A DNA stretch of 16,658 nt from an uncultured Eubacteriales bacterium. GTDB taxonomy: Bacteria; Bacillota_A; Clostridia; Lachnospirales; Cellulosilyticaceae. The DNA is taken from the NCBI GenBank assembly GCA_900556665.1, contig USPX01000025.1:1-16658 (forward strand), given 5' to 3'. Both the position numbers and the translations under genes were made by a program. Shown here piece by piece: positions 1-6,381 of this stretch; the first letter of the stretch is position 1; each line of letters opens with the position of its first letter. The notes beneath the pieces are model-generated. The model was given only the letters and a program-made list of their open reading frames with translations, ran no database searches and was not told where the DNA came from.

Positions 1-40
1 CCCCTCTAAACCCGTAAGGTAAATTTTCCACTTTTTAAGA

Positions 41-85
41 TTGACTGTAATTCTATTTTTTAATATAATATGTTAGCAAACTAAC
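41..85 (+). promoter_or_regulatory. Promoter with overlapping palindromic operator of the MarR-ABC operon
   Basis: A -35 box TTGACT (41-46) and a -10 box TATAAT (64-69) are separated by exactly 17 bases. Immediately downstream, covering the expected start of transcription, is the perfect inverted repeat GTTAG-CAAA-CTAAC (72-85). A palindrome in this position before a MarR-type gene is the usual arrangement for autorepression. The boxes and the palindrome are read directly from the sequence; their use as an operator is inferred. Confidence 0.75.
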
Positions 86-117
86 AATTAAGTTTTAGCA
101 TAGGAGGTGAGGGCAAG

Positions 118-546
118 GTGAAAGGAGATGTAGGATTTGAAATCCGTACGATATCTAACTTAATTAGAAGAAATATAGGTAATTTACCAGCTTTAAAGGC
201 TGTAGAAAGCGTAACGGGAACACACTGCTGGATGATTGGTTATATTTATGATCATCAAGATCAAGATGTGTATCAGAAGGATATAGAAGAAAAATTTTCT
301 ATTAGACGTTCTACAGCTACAGCAATATTACAGCGTATGGAGAAGAATGGCCTTATTGTTCGCTGCCCAGTAGCTCATGATGCGAGACTTAAGAAACTGG
401 AACTTACAGAGAAAGCTATCAAGATTCAAGAACAAATTAATCTTGAAATAGATGCTTTTGAACGAAAGTTAGTAGCAGGCCTTAAAGAAGAAGAAATACA
501 AATGTTCCTTGAAATCATAGATAAGCTTAAGAAAAATCTAGAATAA
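118..546 (+). CDS. MarR-family transcriptional regulator
   Basis: A 142-residue winged-helix DNA-binding protein of the usual MarR length. The start is GTG at 118, chosen because AGGAGGTGA lies just upstream (102-110). The central part has the helix-turn-helix: DIEEKFSIRRSTATAILQRM (about residues 56-75) supplies the recognition helix. The wing is CPVAHDARLKKLELTEKA, with the D-x-R motif typical of the family. Long helices at both ends would form the dimer interface. It lies about 106 bases ahead of a two-gene drug-type ABC exporter on the same strand, so it most likely represses that operon and itself and is released by a small ligand, perhaps an exporter substrate. The ligand cannot be told from the sequence. 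Confidence 0.9.
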   Translation: MKGDVGFEIRTISNLIRRNIGNLPALKAVESVTGTHCWMIGYIYDHQDQDVYQKDIEEKFSIRRSTATAILQRMEKNGLIVRCPVAHDARLKKLELTEKAIKIQEQINLEIDAFERKLVAGLKEEEIQMFLEIIDKLKKNLE

Positions 547-557
547 GTTATCTGATA

Positions 558-580
558 AAAGTGGGAGAGCCACTTTATTT
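558..580 (+). terminator. Short hairpin between marR and the ABC genes
   Basis: AAAGTGG (558-564) and CCACTTT (570-576) pair perfectly around a GAGAG loop and are followed by ATTT. The T-tract is poor, so this is at most a weak terminator or attenuator that would lower read-through from marR into the exporter genes. A CTAACAA half-site like the marR operator (617-623) and an AT-rich TATAAT (633-638) follow before the next ribosome binding site. No good -35 box matches that TATAAT. Confidence 0.4.
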
Positions 581-652
581 AATGGAGCAATTGTTATTAG
601 GCTGACGGTTTATGGGCTAACAAATAATTAAATATAATATAAGGAGGTCGCT

Positions 653-2386
653 ATGATTAAAAAATTAGCAGGCTGTATCAGAGAGTACAAAAAAGCATCG
701 CTTTTAACGCCGCTATTCATGGTTTTAGAAGTTACCATGGAAGTAATCATTCCAATATTAATGGCTCAGCTTATTGATAAAGGAATTGATCAAGGTGATA
801 TGGGATACATTGCTAAAATGGGAATTATTTTAGCAATATCATGTGTTATGTCCTTAAGTTTTGGTGCTCTTTCAGGAAGATTTGCGGCGATTGCATCAGC
901 AGGTTTTGCAAAGAACTTAAGACACGACATGTACTATAATGTACAAAACTTCTCATTCTCAAATATTGATAAATTTTCAAGCGCAAGTATTGTAACACGT
1001 TTAACAACGGACGTTACAAACGTACAAAATTCATATCAGATGATTATAAGAATTGCGGTACGTGCACCAATGATTTTAATTTTTTCATTAGCAATGGCAT
1101 TTACAATTAGTGCAAAGCTAGCATGTATCTTCTTAATCACTATTCCAATTTTAGGTGGCGGTTTATTCTTTATTGTTTACAAAGTTCACCCAATCTTTGA
1201 AAAAGTATTCCGTACATATGATAAGTTAAATAACGTTGTACAAGAAAACTTACACGGAATCCGCGTTGTTAAATCTTTCGTTAGAGAAGATGTAGAAGAA
1301 AAGAAATTCACAGATATCTCAAAAGAGATTTATACAGACTTTACAAGAGCTGAGAAGACTATTGCTTTCAATGGTCCACTTATGCAATTTTCAATGTATT
1401 TATGTATGATTTTAATCTCGTGGTTTGGTGCAAGATTAATCGTGGGTGGTGAGCTTACAACTGGTGAGCTTATGAGTCTTATTACTTATGCAATGCAAAT
1501 CTTAATGGGACTTATGATGCTTTCAATGGTATTCGTTATGATTATTATTTCTGAAGCATCAGCTAAAAGAATTGTAGAAATCTTAGATGAACAAAGTGAC
1601 TTAACAAATGGTGCAAATCCTATTAAAGAAGTAAAAGATGGTAGCATTACATTTGAAAATGTTAACTTTAGTTATGCAAAACGTGCAGACAAATTATGTC
1701 TTAGCAATGTGAATATTGATATCAAATCTGGTGAAACAATTGGGATCATTGGTGGTACTGGTAGTTCAAAATCTAGTTTCGTACAACTTATCCCACGTTT
1801 ATATGATGTCACAGAAGGTAAAGTCACTGTTGGCGGTATAGACGTTAGAAATTATGATATCGAATCACTTCGTAATGAAGTAGCTATGGTACTTCAAAAG
1901 AATGTACTATTCTCAGGAACTATTAAAGAAAACTTACGTTGGGGTAATGAAAACGCTACTGACGAAGAATTAATTCATGTATGTAAACTTGCACAAGCTC
2001 ATGATTTCGTATCTACTTTCCCAGAAGGTTATGCTACATATATTGAGCAAGGTGGAACTAACGTATCAGGTGGTCAAAAACAAAGACTTTGTATCGCAAG
2101 AGCACTTCTTAAAAAACCTAAAATTCTTATTTTAGATGACTCTACAAGTGCTGTAGATACAAAAACAGATGCACTTATTCGTAAGGCGTTTGCAGAAGAA
2201 ATCCCAGATACAACTAAAATTATTATTGCACAACGTATTTCTTCTATTGAACATGCAGATAAAATTATCGTTCTTGACAATGGTAAAGTAGATGCAGTAG
2301 GTACACATGAAGAATTATTAGCATCTAATGCAATTTACCAAGAGGTTTATACTTCACAAACTAAGGGAGGTGAAGATCATGAGTAG
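653..2386 (+). CDS. Heterodimeric ABC exporter, subunit with the degenerate ATP site (BmrC/TM287-like)
   Basis: A 577-residue half-transporter. An N-terminal transmembrane domain (about 1-305, six predicted helices) is followed by a nucleotide-binding domain (about 330-570). It starts at ATG 653 behind AAGGAGG (641-647). The signature VSGGQ (471-475) is intact. The ATP site formed by its own motifs is degenerate: Asp496 stands in the Walker B motif (ILILDD) where the catalytic Glu should be, and Gln527 replaces the switch His (IAQRIS). Both changes are typical of the non-catalytic site in heterodimeric exporters such as TM287/288 and BmrCD. In addition, the Walker A motif reads GGTGSSKSS, with Ser372 in place of a Gly that is nearly invariant. 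It overlaps the next gene by 8 bases, which implies translational coupling and a fixed 1:1 partnership. A drug or lipid export role is inferred from family and MarR context. Confidence 0.9.
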   Translation: MIKKLAGCIREYKKASLLTPLFMVLEVTMEVIIPILMAQLIDKGIDQGDMGYIAKMGIILAISCVMSLSFGALSGRFAAIASAGFAKNLRHDMYYNVQNFSFSNIDKFSSASIVTRLTTDVTNVQNSYQMIIRIAVRAPMILIFSLAMAFTISAKLACIFLITIPILGGGLFFIVYKVHPIFEKVFRTYDKLNNVVQENLHGIRVVKSFVREDVEEKKFTDISKEIYTDFTRAEKTIAFNGPLMQFSMYLCMILISWFGARLIVGGELTTGELMSLITYAMQILMGLMMLSMVFVMIIISEASAKRIVEILDEQSDLTNGANPIKEVKDGSITFENVNFSYAKRADKLCLSNVNIDIKSGETIGIIGGTGSSKSSFVQLIPRLYDVTEGKVTVGGIDVRNYDIESLRNEVAMVLQKNVLFSGTIKENLRWGNENATDEELIHVCKLAQAHDFVSTFPEGYATYIEQGGTNVSGGQKQRLCIARALLKKPKILILDDSTSAVDTKTDALIRKAFAEEIPDTTKIIIAQRISSIEHADKIIVLDNGKVDAVGTHEELLASNAIYQEVYTSQTKGGEDHE

Positions 2387-4283
2387 AGGTCCTATGAGAG
2401 GTCCAGGCCCAAAAGGATTTGGTCCAAAACAAAAACCAGATAAGGCAACAATGAAACGTTTATTAGGTTACCTTGGTGGTTATAAACTTCAATTTATCAC
2501 AGTACTTGTGTGTATTTTAATAAGTGCCTTAGTAGGTGTAGCAAGTTCAATGTTCTTAAAAACACTTATTGATAGCTATATTGCACCTTTATTATTAGAA
2601 GCAAATCCTGTATTTGATGGTTTATTAAGAGCTATTTTAATCATGGCAGGCATCTACATGGTAGGTGTAGTTTCAACTTACCTTTATAACTATTTAATGG
2701 TATTTATTGCACAAGGTATTTTAAAAGAAATTCGTGATAAAATGTTTGCACATATGCAAAAACTCCCTATTCGTTACTTTGATACACATACACATGGGGA
2801 TATCATGAGTTACTATACAAATGATACAGATACATTAAGACAAATGCTTTCACAAAGTATTCCTCAAGTATTCTCATCTGTTATTACCATCGTATCAGTA
2901 TTCTGTGCGATGGTATATACAAGTATCTACTTAACAATTTTCGTTATCTTTTTTGTATTTTTAATGATGCAAGTGACTAAGAAAATTGGTGGAAATAGTG
3001 CGAAATACTTTATGAAACAACAACAATCAATTGGTAAATTAAATGGTTTCATTGAAGAAATGATCCATGGACAAAAGGTTGTAAAAGTATTCTGTCATGA
3101 AGAAAAAGCAAAACAAGACTTTGATAAATTAAATGAAGAACTTTGCGATAATGCAACACAGGCTAATAGCTTTGCAAATATCCTTATGCCTATCATGGCT
3201 AACCTTGGAAACTTACAGTTCGTTTTAATTGCCACACTAGGAGGATTCCTTACACTTAAAGGTGTAGGTGGACTTACAATTGGTGGTCTTATTGCTTTCT
3301 TACAACTTAGCAGAAGTTTCACAATGCCTATCGGTCAAGTATCACAACAAATCAATGCTATTGTTATGGCACTTGCAGGGGCAAAACGTATCTTCGAAGT
3401 AATGGATGAAGCACCAGAAACAGATGAAGGATATGTAACATTAGTTAACGCCAAATACGAAGGCGAAAACTTAGTAGAAACACCAGAACATACAGGTATC
3501 TGGGCGTGGAAACATCCACATGGTGATGGCAGTATCACTTATACAAAACTTGAAGGGGATGTTACACTTAATGAAGTAGACTTCGGATATGTAGAAAACA
3601 AAATCGTACTTCACGATATTTCTCTTGAAGCACTTCCAGGTGAAAAAGTTGCTTTCGTAGGTTCTACAGGAGCTGGTAAAACAACTATTACAAATCTTAT
3701 TAATCGTTTCTATGATATTGCTGATGGTAAAATCCGTTACGATGGGATTAACATCAACAAAATTAAAAAAGATGATTTACGTCGTTCATTAGGGGTAGTA
3801 CTTCAAGAAGTTAACCTCTTCACAGGAACAGTTATGGAAAACATCCGTTACGGTAAAATGGATGCAACAGATGAAGAATGTATTAATGCAGCGAAACTTG
3901 CTAATGCTCATGACTTCATTACTAGACTTCCAGAAGGCTATAACACAGTTCTTTCTGGAGATGGTTCAGGATTATCACAAGGACAAAGACAACTTATCTC
4001 TATCGCTAGAGCAGCAGTTGCCGATCCACCAGTAATGATCCTCGACGAAGCAACGTCAAGTATTGATACACGTACAGAAGCAATCGTTCAAAGAGGGATG
4101 GATGCTTTAATGAAAGGGCGTACAGTATTTGTAATTGCGCACAGACTTTCAACAGTTAAAAACTCAGATGATATCATGGTACTTGAACAAGGTAGAATTA
4201 TCGAAAAAGGTAACCATGAAGAACTTATCGCAAAACATGGTAAGTACTATCAACTCTATACAGGTGCCTTTGAGTTGGAGTAA
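2379..4283 (+). CDS. Heterodimeric ABC exporter, subunit with the catalytic ATP site (BmrD/TM288-like)
   Basis: The partner half-transporter, 634 residues. The start is ATG 2379: AAGGGAGGTGA (2363-2373) precedes it, and the start overlaps the stop codon of the upstream gene. A longer in-frame reading from 2328 lacks such a site. The N-terminus is rich in Gly and Pro (MSRGPMRGPGPKGFGPKQKP), followed by a six-helix membrane domain and a C-terminal ATPase. All ATPase motifs are canonical: Walker A GSTGAGKTT (428-436), signature LSQGQ (532-536), Walker B VMILDE with catalytic Glu557, and switch His588 (VIAHRLST). An insertion of about 40 residues between membrane and ATPase domains (about 351-392, containing ETPEHTGIWAWKHPHGDG) occurs in a clostridial branch of the family. 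The complementary site quality of the two subunits identifies an obligate heterodimer. Its stop codon lies in the first bases of a palindromic repeat. Confidence 0.92.
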   Translation: MSRGPMRGPGPKGFGPKQKPDKATMKRLLGYLGGYKLQFITVLVCILISALVGVASSMFLKTLIDSYIAPLLLEANPVFDGLLRAILIMAGIYMVGVVSTYLYNYLMVFIAQGILKEIRDKMFAHMQKLPIRYFDTHTHGDIMSYYTNDTDTLRQMLSQSIPQVFSSVITIVSVFCAMVYTSIYLTIFVIFFVFLMMQVTKKIGGNSAKYFMKQQQSIGKLNGFIEEMIHGQKVVKVFCHEEKAKQDFDKLNEELCDNATQANSFANILMPIMANLGNLQFVLIATLGGFLTLKGVGGLTIGGLIAFLQLSRSFTMPIGQVSQQINAIVMALAGAKRIFEVMDEAPETDEGYVTLVNAKYEGENLVETPEHTGIWAWKHPHGDGSITYTKLEGDVTLNEVDFGYVENKIVLHDISLEALPGEKVAFVGSTGAGKTTITNLINRFYDIADGKIRYDGININKIKKDDLRRSLGVVLQEVNLFTGTVMENIRYGKMDATDEECINAAKLANAHDFITRLPEGYNTVLSGDGSGLSQGQRQLISIARAAVADPPVMILDEATSSIDTRTEAIVQRGMDALMKGRTVFVIAHRLSTVKNSDDIMVLEQGRIIEKGNHEELIAKHGKYYQLYTGAFELE

Positions 4284-4437
4284 CTAAAAGGCTCGCCCTG
4301 TGATGAGGGTCTCATAGCTACACCTTACGTAATTTGTGATACTCTAAGTTCGATAATTAAATGGGCGGTCGAAAACTCGCTTCGCTCGGACACTCGACCT
4401 AAAAACGCTTTAATTATCTTCACTAAGAGTATCAACA
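4282..4437 (+). repeat. Palindromic repeat, copy A, left part (interrupted by the IS110 element)
   Basis: The left arm and centre of a large imperfect palindrome. The left arm begins at the stop codon of the ABC gene and includes CCCTGTGATGAGGG and TAATTTGTGATACTCTAAG. The centre contains GATAATTAAA (4352-4361) paired with TTTAATTATC, enclosing GGTCGA...TCGACC. The rest of the right arm lies beyond the IS element at 6027-6080. When the IS is removed, the two arms align along nearly their whole ~80-base length. Related copies lie at 6129-6252 and 15167-15367. Copies A and C both begin within a few bases of a stop codon, so the folded RNA may act as a 3' end or terminator. Confidence 0.85.
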
Positions 4438-4479
4438 AAACCCATATGAAGCTCGTAATTCACAAGCTATAATGAAAAC

Positions 4480-4660
4480 TTTTTTCTACTACTGGCAATA
4501 CTCTTAAAGAGTAGATTTTGTTGCTTGTAGTAATAATGGAATTAATAATCCGTCAACAAAACTAAGCATAACGACTGTAAAAGAACAAGGTATTGTACTG
4601 ATGAGTACGTATAGGAAAATTTATAAGAGACAGTTGTTATAAATCTACTCAATACCTTAA
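4480..4660 (+). ncRNA. Putative bridge RNA of the IS110 element
   Basis: The noncoding left end folds into the expected modules. First is a 5' stem-loop in which TACTAC (4487-4492) and GCAA (4495-4498) pair with TTGC (4521-4524) and GTAGTA (4527-4532), with an inner TACTCT/AGAGTA hairpin (4499-4513). Next is a loop region containing TCAACAAA (4553-4560), identical to the eight target bases ending in the core (4432-4439). Last is a domain closed by a perfect 9-bp stem AAGGTATTG (4587-4595)/CAATACCTT (4650-4658). It contains ATAGGAAA (4611-4618), identical to the right end plus core of the element, and an 8-bp stem ATTTATAA/TTATAAAT (4619-4626/4637-4644). The order target guide, then donor guide matches IS621. 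Right-hand guides are unclear: only GTAA (4577-4580) fits the target. A TATAAT at 4468-4473 would start the RNA near 4480. The RNA ends are estimates. Confidence 0.65.
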
Positions 4661-4678
4661 AAAGAAAAGAGTATATTT

Positions 4679-5917
4679 ATGGACGCTATTATTAAAACAT
4701 GTGCTGGTTTAGATATTCATCTTAATACAATAGTTGCTTGTGTATTAAGTGGTGAACTTGACCGCACACCAAAAAAAGAAATCAAAGAGTTTTCAACAAC
4801 AACTAAAAGCTTGTTAGAATTACTAGATTATTTAACTGAAAAAGGTTGTACACATGTTGCTATGGAAAGCACAGGTGTCTATTGGAAACCCGTCTGGAAC
4901 ATCTTAGAATCAGGCGGGTTTAACATTATTATTGCAAATGCACATAATATAAAGAACTTACCAGGTAGAAAAACAGATATTAAGGATGCAGAATGGATTG
5001 CGAAACTTTTAAGATGTGGCTTAATAGATAAAAGCTTTATTCCTAGTACAGAAATCAGAGATTTACGATATCTTACAAGATATAGGCGACGTCTATGTGG
5101 TGATTTAAATAAAGAAATGAATCATATCCATAAGACACTTCAAGATGCGAACATTAAGCTTTCTAGTGTTTTATCAGATATCTTTTGTGTTACTGGAACT
5201 AAAGTTTTATTAAGAATTATGAATAACGAACCACTTGATTGGGCTTTTGTAAACAGTATTTATACTGGTGCAATAGGTGCAAGTTTAAAAGCTAAACCCG
5301 ATGAGTTTTATGAAGCAATCAATGGCAGAATTCGAACATTTCACCGAAAAATGCTTAAAGTACACTATGACCATATTTTATTTATTCAGAGTCAAATCGA
5401 GGAGATAGAATCTCAAATCGAAGAAGCACTTGAAGAACATCAAGAAAGTTTAGAAATATTAACATCAATTCCAGGTATAGATGTTAAATCAGCTTCAGTA
5501 ATTATTGCTGAAATAGGTACGGACATGACACAATTCCCTAGTGCTAGCAGTATAAGCTCGTGGGCAGGTGTAAGTCCTGGAAATAATGAAAGTGCTGGTA
5601 AAAAAAAAAGTAGCAAAATCGTAAAAGGGAATAAGTGGTTATTATGTGTACTCTGTCAATGTGCCTGGGCTGCAAGTATGAAAAAGGGAAGTTATTGCAA
5701 TAAAAAATACTGGAATATGGTAAGTCGTATGGGAAAACAAAAAGCAATCGTAGCGATTGCTCATTATCAGCTTAGATTGTGTTATACGTTGTTGAAAAAT
5801 AAAAAGAAATATGAAGAGCGAAACTATGATTATCTCAAGAAAAAAGAAACACAAAGAACTCAAAGATTAATCAAGGAATTACAGAAATCAGGTTATAACA
5901 TTCAAAAGATAGTTTAA
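4679..5917 (+). CDS. IS110-family DEDD transposase (recombinase)
   Basis: A 412-residue recombinase. The N-terminal RuvC-like domain carries the DEDD acidic residues: Asp12 (GLDIH), Glu63 (MESTGVYWKP), Asp100 and Asp103 (GRKTDIKDAEW). A coiled-coil stretch (about 235-260) leads to the C-terminal transposase domain. That domain begins at SIPGIDVKSASVIIAEIG (about 263-280) and includes WAGVSPGNNESAGKKKSSKI. Ser305 in NNESAG is the likely nucleophilic serine by analogy with the conserved S-G of the family. The gene is intact and of full length, so the element may still be active. The ribosome binding site is weak (AAAAGAG before ATG 4679), in keeping with low transposase production. The protein would act with the RNA encoded just upstream to join a circular element to its target. 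Confidence 0.93.
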   Translation: MDAIIKTCAGLDIHLNTIVACVLSGELDRTPKKEIKEFSTTTKSLLELLDYLTEKGCTHVAMESTGVYWKPVWNILESGGFNIIIANAHNIKNLPGRKTDIKDAEWIAKLLRCGLIDKSFIPSTEIRDLRYLTRYRRRLCGDLNKEMNHIHKTLQDANIKLSSVLSDIFCVTGTKVLLRIMNNEPLDWAFVNSIYTGAIGASLKAKPDEFYEAINGRIRTFHRKMLKVHYDHILFIQSQIEEIESQIEEALEEHQESLEILTSIPGIDVKSASVIIAEIGTDMTQFPSASSISSWAGVSPGNNESAGKKKSSKIVKGNKWLLCVLCQCAWAASMKKGSYCNKKYWNMVSRMGKQKAIVAIAHYQLRLCYTLLKNKKKYEERNYDYLKKKETQRTQRLIKELQKSGYNIQKIV

Positions 5918-5931
5918 TGCCTAATACAACT

Positions 5932-5997
5932 AGCTCACCTTAATTAAAGGTCTTTAAAAATATTACCTAAAGATCTCTAGTTAAGGTGAGCTTTTTT
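5932..5997 (+). terminator. Rho-independent terminator of the transposase gene
   Basis: AGCTCACCTTAA (5932-5943) and TTAAGGTGAGCT (5981-5992) form a perfect 12-bp stem, with a smaller imperfect hairpin (AAAGGTCTTT/AAAGATCTCT) inside. TTTTTT follows (5992-5997). It lies 15 bases after the transposase stop codon, inside the element's right end. Confidence 0.85.
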
Positions 5998-6026
5998 AAA
6001 CTTCAAGGCATTGAGGTTTTCATAGG

Positions 6027-6080
6027 AATTACTTCAGAGGTAGCATATGATCCCCTCATCACAGGGCTTTCTTTATAGTT
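6027..6080 (+). repeat. Palindromic repeat, copy A, right-arm remainder
   Basis: The outer part of copy A's right arm, displaced by the IS110 insertion. CCCTCATCACAGGG (6055-6068) is the exact reverse complement of CCCTGTGATGAGGG in the left arm (4296-4309), and CTTTATAGTT (6071-6080) mirrors AACTAAAAGG at 4282-4291. The segment from ACTTCAGAGGTAGCAT onward also repeats directly in copy B, 168 bases further on. Confidence 0.8.
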
Positions 6081-6128
6081 AAACTCTGCGGCAGCGAGGG
6101 TGGATAGAAAGGACTTTGTGTGGAAGTG

Positions 6129-6252
6129 AGTTGAAAACTACGTTCAAACAATGCGCTAAAACCTTTTGACATATCTTCACTAAGACTATCAACAGATTAC
6201 TCCAGAGGTAGCATAGCCAGTGCTCATCCCCGGGACTCTTTTTTAGTTAAAC
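6129..6252 (+). repeat. Palindromic repeat, copy B (centre plus right arm, no IS)
   Basis: A partial copy containing a centre like copy A (GTTGAAAACTACGTTCAAAC), the segment ATCTTCACTAAGACTATCAACAG and the arm ACTCCAGAGGTAGCAT...TTAGTTAAAC. Copy A has the same right-arm order but with the IS110 inserted after ATCAACA. I see no good matching left arm, so this copy is truncated or diverged. It supplies the empty-site sequence used to place the IS borders. The stretch 6253-6329 holds nothing else I recognise. Confidence 0.7.
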
Positions 6253-6329
6253 CAGGGAGGACGTGAAGAGTGGCTGAAGCGTTGCTATCAGGCGATGTGG
6301 TAAAAGCTTTTTTTGTGGGTGTTTTCGTG

Positions 6330-6338
6330 TGTTATAAT
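6330..6338 (+). promoter_or_regulatory. ptuA: Extended -10 promoter of the Septu operon
   Basis: TGTTATAAT (6330-6338) is a TGn-extended -10 box with a perfect TATAAT. The -35 region is only a T-rich tract. Transcription would begin near 6345, which rules out the long in-frame reading starting at 6313 and supports the GTG start at 6382. Confidence 0.6.
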
Positions 6339-6381
6339 ACTATTATTAATGGTTATAATGAGAAATAAAAGGAGGATAAAT

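Larger units (their letters stand above)
4438..6028 (+). mobile_element. Complete IS110-family insertion sequence with noncoding left end
   Basis: An element of about 1.59 kb with one DEDD transposase gene, a ~240-base noncoding left end, a ~110-base right end and no obvious terminal inverted repeats, as usual for the IS110 group. The borders come from comparison with uninterrupted repeat copy B. Joining sequence left of 4440 to sequence right of 6028 gives ATCAACAAATTACTTCAGAGG, which matches ATCAACAGATTACTCCAGAGG at 6188-6208 with two mismatches. A dinucleotide AA occurs at both ends (4438-4439 and 6027-6028) and would be the recombination core. Because the surrounding bases are A-rich, the borders are uncertain by one or two bases. 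The element inserted in the right arm of a palindromic repeat, resembling the way IS621 targets REP palindromes. Confidence 0.85.

Noticed and set aside
2328..2378. 17-residue N-terminal extension of the second ABC subunit
   Set aside because: It lies wholly inside the first ABC gene with no ribosome binding site, while ATG 2379 has AAGGGAGGTGA at good spacing.
4438..6028. Search for terminal inverted repeats and long target duplications at the IS ends
   Set aside because: Only a weak CATAGG/CCCATATG similarity is seen. IS110-group elements normally lack both, so their absence is not a defect.
6313..6381. N-terminal extension of PtuA with a hydrophobic stretch (WVFSCVIILLLMVIM) that looks like a membrane anchor
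   Set aside because: It spans the extended -10 promoter and the AAAAGGAGG ribosome binding site. The GTG at 6382 is the supported start, so the 'membrane segment' is translated regulatory DNA.
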